A stretch of DNA of 64,000 bases from Pseudomonadota bacterium (lineage in GTDB: Bacteria > Myxococcota_A > Polyangia > Haliangiales > Haliangiaceae): NCBI GenBank assembly GCA_022360315.1, contig JAKSDA010000342.1, positions 19,228 through 83,227 of the forward strand, given 5' to 3'. Both the position numbers and the translations under genes were made by a program. Shown piece after piece: positions 55,260-64,000 of the stretch (position 1 is its first letter; each line of letters starts with the position of its first letter). Under the pieces are notes generated by a model. The model saw only the letters and a program-made list of their open reading frames with translations, had not been told where the DNA came from and made no database searches.

Positions 55260-56912
55260 ATGAAGCGAGCAGTGATCATCACAGCGGCTATCTGTCTGCT
55301 CTACGCGTGCAAAAAAGACGGAACCGATCCGGCCAAGCCGACCCCGCCGGACCGGCCTGCTGGCATGCTGAGCCTGATTCCTGCCGACTCTCCGATTGTC
55401 ATGGTGAGCACGAATGCGCCCCCGCCCGGGTTTACCGAATGGCTGGCCTGGGGAATCACCCCCGCTATCGAGCTATTGCAGGGCAAGATGGATCAGCTCC
55501 GGGCCGAAATTGCCCATCCGGTCGCCCGCGCGATCCTCGACGAACTGGACGGCAACCTGTCGCGGGTCGGGCTGGAGACCCTGGGATTTACGGTCGAGCC
55601 TCGTTTTGCCGTCTATGCCATCGGGTATTCTCTGGCCATGCGGCTCGAACTCGCCGATGGTCCCCGGGTCGCGGCGCTCATCGAGCGCATCGAGCAAGCG
55701 AGTGGACAATCGATGTCCAGTGGGGAGCTCGCCGGGGTTCGGTATCGCGAGTTCATCGACGACGAGGTCGCGATTGTCGTGGCGATCGTGGCCGACGAGC
55801 TGGTCGTGGGGGTGATGCATCAGAATGCGCGCCAGCTGGTATTGCCGGTGTTGTTCGGCAAGAGCAAGCCCGAAAAAAGCTTTGCCGATACCGCGATACT
55901 CGCCCAGCTGGGCGACAAGTACAAACTACTCGACGCGTATCTCGGGTATATCGATGCCCACGCTGTCGTGCGTATGCTCACCGGCAAGGCGTCCCAGCTC
56001 ACCCGAGACATCGCAGCTGCTTCGTCGGTGAAGCTACCCGAGTACTCACCGGTTTGCCTTGAAGAACTGACCGGGTTGGCCTCGGTTGCTCCCCGGCTGG
56101 TCTTCGGCTACCGGGAGCTGGTGGAAAAGCGCATGCACGGTCTGGCCGCTCTGGAGCTCCGTGCCGATCTGGCCGGGGAACTGGCCGGACTGCAAGCTCC
56201 GGCTCTTCCTTTGCGGGCCCTTGGCCGGGACCGGCCGATGTTTGCCTTTGGCCTCAATGCCGAGCTGGGCAAGGTGCTGGCCTGGGCCAAAGGCAAGGTC
56301 GCAAACATGGCGGCAAGCCCATATCGCTGCGAGTACCTCGATGATCTGAATGATATGGTCGCCAAACTCAGAGGCGATATGGACCAGCCTTTGCCGCCTT
56401 TTGTCGCGGGATTCAAGGGAGCGGCGTTCTCGATCGCGGATTTTCAGACTTCTGGCTTGATGCCATCGGGCAGCGGCTACGTGGCGATCGCCATGGATGA
56501 CGTCATGGGGGCCATCGCAATGCTCAAATCAATGGTTCCGATTCCGCAGCTGGCCGGGGTCAATCTCAGCCGCAACGGACCACCGGTCTCGCTGCCGCTG
56601 GGGCTGCCCGGGCTGCAGAGTATCGATATCCTGATCAGAGGCGACCGGCTCGGGGTCGCTGCAGGTGCGAGCATGCTCGACAAACTCACCGCGTTTCTGG
56701 CCGAGCAGGTGCCGGCGAACACACCGGCTTTGCTATTCGCATATGACTACGTGCAGTTCATGAAGCTCGCCCAGGCTGGTAAACAGGGGACCAGCAGTTC
56801 GGATGAAATTCAATTGATAGAGATGTTCGCCGGATTCCTCGGCTTCACCACGGGCGAGTTCTATTTCACCAACGACGGCATCGTCATGCACCAGATCATC
56901 GAGGCGCGTTAG
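55260..56912 (+). CDS. Lipoprotein of unknown function
   Basis: This 550-residue protein has a canonical lipoprotein signal (LYAC, Cys17) from the ATG at 55260. A Pro-rich spacer is followed by two similar halves of alternating helices and strands (for instance LSLIPADSPIVMVSTN near the N-terminus and VSLPLGLPGLQSIDILIRG in the second half), reminiscent of DUF3352-type proteins, but I cannot assign it. It likely sits on the outer membrane. It is convergent with the minus-strand operon ending at 56927; only 14 bases separate the stops. Confidence 0.75.
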   Translation: MKRAVIITAAICLLYACKKDGTDPAKPTPPDRPAGMLSLIPADSPIVMVSTNAPPPGFTEWLAWGITPAIELLQGKMDQLRAEIAHPVARAILDELDGNLSRVGLETLGFTVEPRFAVYAIGYSLAMRLELADGPRVAALIERIEQASGQSMSSGELAGVRYREFIDDEVAIVVAIVADELVVGVMHQNARQLVLPVLFGKSKPEKSFADTAILAQLGDKYKLLDAYLGYIDAHAVVRMLTGKASQLTRDIAAASSVKLPEYSPVCLEELTGLASVAPRLVFGYRELVEKRMHGLAALELRADLAGELAGLQAPALPLRALGRDRPMFAFGLNAELGKVLAWAKGKVANMAASPYRCEYLDDLNDMVAKLRGDMDQPLPPFVAGFKGAAFSIADFQTSGLMPSGSGYVAIAMDDVMGAIAMLKSMVPIPQLAGVNLSRNGPPVSLPLGLPGLQSIDILIRGDRLGVAAGASMLDKLTAFLAEQVPANTPALLFAYDYVQFMKLAQAGKQGTSSSDEIQLIEMFAGFLGFTTGEFYFTNDGIVMHQIIEAR

Positions 56913-56926
56913 CCAGGTGCGCTTTT

Positions 56927-58117
56927 TCACCCGACCAGTTCGGCCAGTGTGTCGGGGGAGTTTTTGGCCGAGCTGATAAATCGGCCGCGGCCGGGGATGT
57001 CGAGCAGAACAACGGGGCCGAAGCGCGGGCAGTGAACGTCGAGGGTGCGCAAGCCGCTCTTGTGCTCGGTCGCGCGCTCGTCGAAGACGACGCGACTGAG
57101 TGGCGTGCCGTCGATAAATACTTCCGACAAAAACTCCAGCGGTGCGACAAAGTCGGCACCGTCGCGGTGGATGGCGTCCCGCACAGGGCCGGCAATTGGA
57201 TCGGAACGGTCGAGAATTTCGCCAAAACTGCGTTTGCCGAGCCGCGCGGCCACCTCGACATCGAAGCGTTCGGCGGGAAAGATCAAAATCACCCGGCCGT
57301 CGAGCTCGACGCTGCGCAGTGGCGCCAAAGCGGCTTCGTGCTCGCTCTCGGTTCGATCCGCACGACCGGGGGACGTTTCGTCCCCGGCTGCTCGCTGCTG
57401 CTTCTTTTTGTCCTGGCCGGCTGGAACCCCGGGAAACAGCGAAAACTTGGCCACCGCAGCCAGGCTGTGCTCGACAGCAAGAGAGCGCCGGATATCCCAG
57501 GTTCCGTCGTTTTCGAGCACGTCGACGATCAGCAGCTCGCCGCGACGCTCGAAACGCGCCGCAGAGAGCTCGGCCAGGATGTCCTGTTCCGACAGTTCGT
57601 CCAGGCGTTTGTCATACGCCGCGATCTTTTCCTCGAATTCTTCCTTGGTCAGTCGCTGTGCGCGCTTGTTGCCCTGGACGTCCACCGTGGGGTCGAGAGC
57701 CCAGGAGATCAGCGAGATGGCCCGCAGATCGACCGCCGAACGCGCAATGAGCACTGCGTCGGCCCACGATCCCAGTGCGCTGAGCCGGCCCAGCCGAACC
57801 TCGAGACTCTCGCACAGCCTGATGAGCCGATCTCGCTCTGCCCGCAAGTCGAGCGGGACGATGAAGTCGGTTCGTGGGTCTTTGCGCATGGGCGCGACCG
57901 TGTCATCGATGATCATCAAGCGCCGCTCATCGCGCCGGCGAAACGGCATGGATGGAGACAGCTCCATCTCGAAGCGAGGATCTTGCATATCCGGGTCGAG
58001 CAGCTTGCGAGTGGCGGCGACCTCGTCACCACCAAGGGCTGCCAGGAGTGCTTCTGGCTGTACGGCGGCACCCTGCTGGAAAATCAGATCGATTACGAGA
58101 CTGTCTAGGGCTAGCAT
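56927..58117 (-). CDS. Protein of unknown function in DUF4159/VWA operon
   Basis: A 396-residue soluble protein without signal peptide. The central region is charged and helical (about 80-210, KEEFEEKIAAYDKRLDELSE), flanked by mixed alpha/beta segments. I recognise no family. It starts 15 bases after the stop of the VWA membrane protein, so it is the third gene of that operon and may be regulated with it. A short Lys/Gln/Arg-rich insert (about 230-255) looks disordered. Confidence 0.65.
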   Translation of the reverse strand: MLALDSLVIDLIFQQGAAVQPEALLAALGGDEVAATRKLLDPDMQDPRFEMELSPSMPFRRRDERRLMIIDDTVAPMRKDPRTDFIVPLDLRAERDRLIRLCESLEVRLGRLSALGSWADAVLIARSAVDLRAISLISWALDPTVDVQGNKRAQRLTKEEFEEKIAAYDKRLDELSEQDILAELSAARFERRGELLIVDVLENDGTWDIRRSLAVEHSLAAVAKFSLFPGVPAGQDKKKQQRAAGDETSPGRADRTESEHEAALAPLRSVELDGRVILIFPAERFDVEVAARLGKRSFGEILDRSDPIAGPVRDAIHRDGADFVAPLEFLSEVFIDGTPLSRVVFDERATEHKSGLRTLDVHCPRFGPVVLLDIPGRGRFISSAKNSPDTLAELVG

Positions 58118-58132
58118 GCGGTTGTAGGCGTT

Positions 58133-60703
<2,571 letters not shown>

Positions 60704-60707
60704 GGTG

Positions 60708-61511
60708 TTACCGAGACCGTTCGGGGGTCGTATTGGCCTCGTCCTCGGGGCGCCAGCGCCGTCTGCGCATGATGAATGGGACGTGGACCTGGTCGGATTT
60801 GTAGTCGAGGCAGAGCGCGTACATGATCACGTTGACGAACACGCGAAACGCCAGCTGGCGTTGCCTTTCCCCGCCGGGCACGCATTGGAATTCGTAATTG
60901 CCGAAATTGTCGCGGGCGAATGCGCCGCCGAGATCGTTTTGCGCGTACGCGATGACCAGGCGTTTATCTCGGACCACCCCTTCCATGACCGGGCTGATTG
61001 CCAGCCGGCCGAAGGGCCGGTCGATGAGATAAAACGATTTGTAGATCACGTGGTCGCCGGGCACCAGTTCCAGGCCCTGGGATGGCGGTGGGTAGATGGC
61101 CTCGACCAGACGCCTGACCGAGTGGTCGAATGCACCGTCGGTCGAGCCTTCAGCCGAGTCGATGAACAGAAAGCCGCCAAAGGTCAGAAAGCGCCGCAAG
61201 GCCTCGACATCGCGCTCACGGGGCACGTGAAAATCGCGGTCGCCGGCCAGGTAGAGGAGCGGCGTTTCGTGTAGATTGGCGCTGGCTGGCGTGACGACTG
61301 CGATGTCGAGCTCGACATCGATCGAGGTTCGCTTAGCAACTTCCCAGCCCATGCGGCGGAGAGCTGTTGGTCTTGGATTCCAGCTCTCGCCCAATTGCAG
61401 ATGGCCGATGCGGAATTTGGAGCGCGGACCGATGGCGTTGCCCCGGCGGGTACACAAGAATGCGCCTCCCGCAGCGCTGAGCGTGAGGAATTGTCGTCTC
61501 GACAGGGTCAT
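60708..61511 (-). CDS. DUF4159 protein with Tat-type signal
   Basis: A 267-residue protein that begins MTLSRRQFLTLSAAGG, a twin-arginine export signal. The body is a DUF4159 domain: a glutamine-amidotransferase-like alpha/beta fold with LLYLAGDRDFHVP, then FLTFGGFLFIDSAEG and LVIAYAQNDLGGA. These proteins are usually found beside VWA membrane proteins and MoxR ATPases and may form an exported complex of unknown function. It is the first gene of the minus-strand operon running to 56927. Confidence 0.88.
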   Translation of the reverse strand: MTLSRRQFLTLSAAGGAFLCTRRGNAIGPRSKFRIGHLQLGESWNPRPTALRRMGWEVAKRTSIDVELDIAVVTPASANLHETPLLYLAGDRDFHVPRERDVEALRRFLTFGGFLFIDSAEGSTDGAFDHSVRRLVEAIYPPPSQGLELVPGDHVIYKSFYLIDRPFGRLAISPVMEGVVRDKRLVIAYAQNDLGGAFARDNFGNYEFQCVPGGERQRQLAFRVFVNVIMYALCLDYKSDQVHVPFIMRRRRWRPEDEANTTPERSR

Positions 61512-61685
61512 GCCCCCCTACGATAGCGCGACCCGTACAGCGACGCCAGAGCAGCGCAATGGGTGCCGAGACCGGTTGCCGGGTACTGGTTGCCGACCGG
61601 AAGCTGTGGTGGCCGATGCCCCATGCCCCATGCCGAGCGCCGATGGCGATACCGCGCCCGTACGACCATCTTGGTTTTCTCTAAC
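61512..61685. other. Intergenic region upstream of the DUF4159 operon
   Basis: This stretch contains short direct repeats (for example ATGCCCC twice, near 61616-61632) and no gene. It continues into a palindromic repeat and a transposase remnant. Confidence 0.4.
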
Positions 61686-61723
61686 CAGAAGCACATTGGT
61701 TGTGGATCAACGAGGTGTCTCTG
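61686..61723. repeat. Dispersed palindromic repeat, copy 2
   Basis: CAGAAGCAC (61686-61694) and GTGTCTCTG (61715-61723) pair at 7 of 9 positions around a 20-base core starting ATTGGTTGTGGATCAA. Copy 1 is at 52471-52509. Similarity extends a few bases past the right arm and then ends. Confidence 0.8.
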
Positions 61724-61980
61724 TCGTGACCTCGCTGGCGGGTAAAGAGTTTCTGCCAAACGCCTCTATGAGGTGATCTACTGCGCGCAGCGACATGGAA
61801 AACCGCATCAAAGAGCAGCAATTATGGCTTTTCGCTGATCGCACCAGCGCCGCGAAGATGCGTTCCAACCAGCTCCGGCTGTGGTTCTCTTCCGTGGCAT
61901 ACCTACTCATCAACGAGTTGCGACGAGTGGACTTGGCCGGCACCGAAATGGCTCGTGCCCAGGCTGGAGCTTGGTTTTGA
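61718..61980 (+). mobile_element. Remnant of an IS1380-type transposase
   Basis: The piece 61795-61980 encodes MENRIKEQQLWLFADRTS then RSNQLRLWFSSVAYLLINEL, which matches the conserved C-terminal region of IS1380-family transposases (ENRIKEQQL, LFADRTS). Upstream, SVVTSLAGKEFLPNA and, in a shifted frame, LYEVIYCAQR are preceding pieces of the same domain. Frame changes and lack of the N-terminal half show it is decayed. No terminal inverted repeats could be identified. It lies directly before the DUF4157 effector gene. Confidence 0.75.
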
Positions 61981-62065
61981 TGCTCAGTTGCCAGCCTGGT
62001 GAGCGGCAGGTCTTGACAGCGATACGGTTGCCACGATACAGTTCGCTCCGAACGTGATCTGATCA

Positions 62066-64000
62066 ATGAAGGTTGCAGCGAGTAGAACCAAACAGGCTCA
62101 TCGATACCGGGCAAACCAGCCGTCACGTTGGCCAGCGTTGCCCAGCGCTTCGCTCGAACGTCACCGATCCGCATCCCCCGTGTTCGAGGACAATCGCCCC
62201 GAAGCCGTCGCACAAATGAAGTTGCAGAAGTTGGCCGATCATAGCCCACAATCGCGGCAGGCTGCGCAATACCATAAAATGGCAAACAGCAGTCCCCAGG
62301 TGCAACTTTTGTCGGGGATGCAGGAAGCGGTCGACAACAGCCCGACAATGATAGGCGGAGAAAAATCAGAAACCAAGACAGCCTTACCCAGTAGACTCAA
62401 AACCGGAATTGAAAATCTCTCCTCCCTGTCCCTTGATGATGTCCAGGTCCATTATAACTCCCCCAAACCCGCCCAGCTGCATGCTTTGGCATATACCCAG
62501 GGCACGGAGATACACGTCGGTCCAGGGCAAGAAGGACATCTGCCCCACGAAGCTTGGCACGTAGTGCAGCAAAAGCAAGGTAGGGTTCGACCCGGAATCC
62601 AGGTCAAGGGATTGGCCATCAACAATGATCGAGCCCTGGAACGAGAAGCCGATGTATTTGGCAAGAAAGCTCTGTCGGTCCACGGGCAGCGATCCGCCGC
62701 ACCGGTGACCAGGCCTTTCAGAACGCCGACCGGCCAGGCCCCGGTGCAGGCGAAATTCGGATTCGAGGCCGAGCTCGCAGTCGCTCTCGGCTGGGCCAGT
62801 GAGGACAACACCAGACTCCCGAAGAATCGCTACTCGAAGCCCGACGACAAAGTGACTAGCTTTCCCAAGGCTGCGACCGGCATCGGATTCGACATCCACA
62901 TCGACCACAATTCCAGCGTTAAGGACATCGTCAACGACAGCACCAGCATTGTCGAGCTCGTGACCCGACCGCCGATCGATGAATCGACAACCACGGAGCA
63001 AGACGTCAGAGCCCGAATGAAACAGATGCAGGACTTCGTGAGGAGCGCCAATGACAGAACCTTGGGCCTGTCGCACCGCAGCAAGCTGAGCGACCTGACC
63101 AATGTTGGCGCTCTCAACGTCCCGAGGGGTCATCTCTTTGTGGGCGGCGAGAAGAAGGGCGACCAACAGCTCGATGCGGGATACCTGCAGGAAACCTTCG
63201 CAGTGAAGTTCGAGAAGGCTCCGCAGGTGATGCAGGATTTCTCCGACCGCAGCCGCGCGTTCGATCCACTGGTACGCGCTAACCTCGCCTCCGCCGCGGA
63301 ACATACCAGCTCGCCGTTCGAGATAATCGAAACGATCAAGCTCCCGGAAAAATTCGAGTGGCTCGAGCATGGAAAACTCAAGACCCCCTGGGGGGACGAA
63401 ATGAACGAGCGGGAAAGCCACGCGCTTATACACGCAGACATGATGCCCTTGATGGGTCTTCTCGGACTCATGCTCAATTACCTGTCTCTCGGCAAATTCG
63501 TCCCGAAACACACCACGAACAGACTGCTCAAGAACCACCTGGGGACTCTTTTCGTCAAGAGCCGCCTGTCGAGCGTTCGCAACCGCTTGACCGGTGCCTC
63601 GCAATGGTGCACGGAAGATAAATCCAGCCGCATGTATCTCGCGGCGTGGCTATTGACCACTGCCAAGAGAAACCCCGGCGAACCGGTCGTCGCGGTGTTC
63701 GGAGACTCCGTCACGGTGGACGCCTGGGTCTTAGCGGTCCTCGAGGGTAGCGGCGATCCTCTCTTCGACCAGGCGAAGAACCGATACAGCGACGAGATCA
63801 AGCCCTACGACGTCGGCAATGCCGGCGGGAGCCCCGGGGTCCCCATCGAAAACCGAAATGTGGCGCCCAAGGGCGGGTATACCTACCCGAACCCCCAAGC
63901 GCTCTGGCCTGTAGAGAGCAGGACCCACAGGCCGGTGGAAGATTGGGGCGATATCGCGGTCAATCTGTGGAATTACCTGCGCCAGGTCAACGATATCGTA
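62066..64000 (+). CDS. DUF4157 (eCIS core domain) effector with amidoligase-like domain (3' end outside window)
   Basis: The ATG at 62066 opens a frame of 645 codons that runs off the right edge. Residues about 45-110 hold EDNRPEAVAQMKLQKLAD followed by ADHSPQSRQAAQ-type repeats. Then comes the DUF4157 domain: LSLDDVQVHYNSPKPAQL, IHVGPGQEGHLP and the HEAWH motif at 161-165, as in predicted toxins of extracellular contractile injection systems. From residue 231, FGFEAEL and later SIVELVTRPPI resemble the amidoligase (glutamine-synthetase-like) fold, so the cargo may modify a peptide or protein by ATP-dependent ligation. No start-site binding sequence is obvious. The large antisense frame 62384-63604 is a shadow. 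Confidence 0.85.
   Translation, partial: MKVAASRTKQAHRYRANQPSRWPALPSASLERHRSASPVFEDNRPEAVAQMKLQKLADHSPQSRQAAQYHKMANSSPQVQLLSGMQEAVDNSPTMIGGEKSETKTALPSRLKTGIENLSSLSLDDVQVHYNSPKPAQLHALAYTQGTEIHVGPGQEGHLPHEAWHVVQQKQGRVRPGIQVKGLAINNDRALEREADVFGKKALSVHGQRSAAPVTRPFRTPTGQAPVQAKFGFEAELAVALGWASEDNTRLPKNRYSKPDDKVTSFPKAATGIGFDIHIDHNSSVKDIVNDSTSIVELVTRPPIDESTTTEQDVRARMKQMQDFVRSANDRTLGLSHRSKLSDLTNVGALNVPRGHLFVGGEKKGDQQLDAGYLQETFAVKFEKAPQVMQDFSDRSRAFDPLVRANLASAAEHTSSPFEIIETIKLPEKFEWLEHGKLKTPWGDEMNERESHALIHADMMPLMGLLGLMLNYLSLGKFVPKHTTNRLLKNHLGTLFVKSRLSSVRNRLTGASQWCTEDKSSRMYLAAWLLTTAKRNPGEPVVAVFGDSVTVDAWVLAVLEGSGDPLFDQAKNRYSDEIKPYDVGNAGGSPGVPIENRNVAPKGGYTYPNPQALWPVESRTHRPVEDWGDIAVNLWNYLRQVNDIV

Noticed and set aside
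55190..55262. Possible tRNA-like T-arm (GGTTCAATCCC)
   Set aside because: No acceptor stem or anticodon arm could be folded around it.
62384..63604. Long minus-strand frame (406 codons) opposite the DUF4157 gene
   Set aside because: The plus strand carries a clear DUF4157 pattern in the same stretch; the antisense frame has no domain or start signal.

Overview
The window comes from a G+C-rich, Gram-negative, predatory-type bacterium, most likely a member of the Myxococcota (Haliangiales/Nannocystineae-like). The evidence is the combination of MYXO-CTERM-type sorting signals (5408-8398 and 49777-51135), a Ser/Thr kinase with PEGA repeats (9764), many lipoproteins with Asp/Pro/Gly-rich linkers, a large deltaproteobacterial-type porin-like protein (15375), a TamA/TamB outer-membrane assembly pair, and a DUF4157 (eCIS core domain) effector at the right edge. 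No tRNA or rRNA gene and no CRISPR array was seen.

Layout. 1-2409: a secreted VWA lipoprotein (cut by the left edge) and a small outer-membrane barrel. 2477-4957: an XRE-cupin regulator divergent from an SDR/QueA-like gene pair. 5408-12595: an OmpA-type fusion protein, two minus-strand envelope proteins of unknown role, and a transmembrane Ser/Thr kinase. 12704-17264 (minus): an operon of an outer-membrane protein, radA and a DUF2325 coiled-coil protein. 17428-19763: a lipoprotein with a tandem-repeat signal sequence, overlapping a NagZ-like glycosidase. 19764-20360: remains of a MopE-type metal-binding protein. 20579-24343: an A+T-richer island with two CHAT/caspase-like proteins, one secreted and one fused to a winged-helix-like region, a membrane segment and a formylglycine-generating-enzyme-like (FGE) domain that is frameshifted. 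24446-29852: housekeeping and metabolic genes (MDR dehydrogenase, PolX, XRE regulator, M20 peptidase, MaoC). 30067-42130 (minus): TamB, TamA and a giant zinc-ribbon membrane protein, all joined by 4-nt stop/start overlaps. 42429-48775 (minus): Uma2 nuclease, D-aminoacylase-like lipoprotein, an orphan RiPP-like precursor, DeoC with a possible microcompartment-targeting tail, an alcohol dehydrogenase and a CDP-alcohol phosphatidyltransferase, the last divergent from pgpA. 49777-55118: a MYXO-CTERM BNR-like protein and three exopolysaccharide-type genes (glycosyltransferase, NodB deacetylase, CelD-like acyltransferase). 55260-61511: a lipoprotein facing a DUF4159/VWA operon. 61686-64000: a dispersed palindromic repeat, a decayed IS1380-type transposase and a DUF4157 effector gene open at the right edge.

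How it fits together. Most of the window is cell-envelope biology: outer-membrane insertion (TamA/TamB), lipoproteins, sorting signals, peptidoglycan recycling (NagZ-like), phospholipid synthesis (PgpA and CDP-alcohol transferase) and exopolysaccharide. The most unusual material is the CHAT pair at 20579-24343, the in-frame joining of a MYXO-CTERM protein to an OmpA protein at 5408-8398, the RiPP-like precursor at 45289-45474 and the DUF4157 effector with an amidoligase-like motif at 62066-64000. Function calls rest on motifs read by eye; no database search was run.
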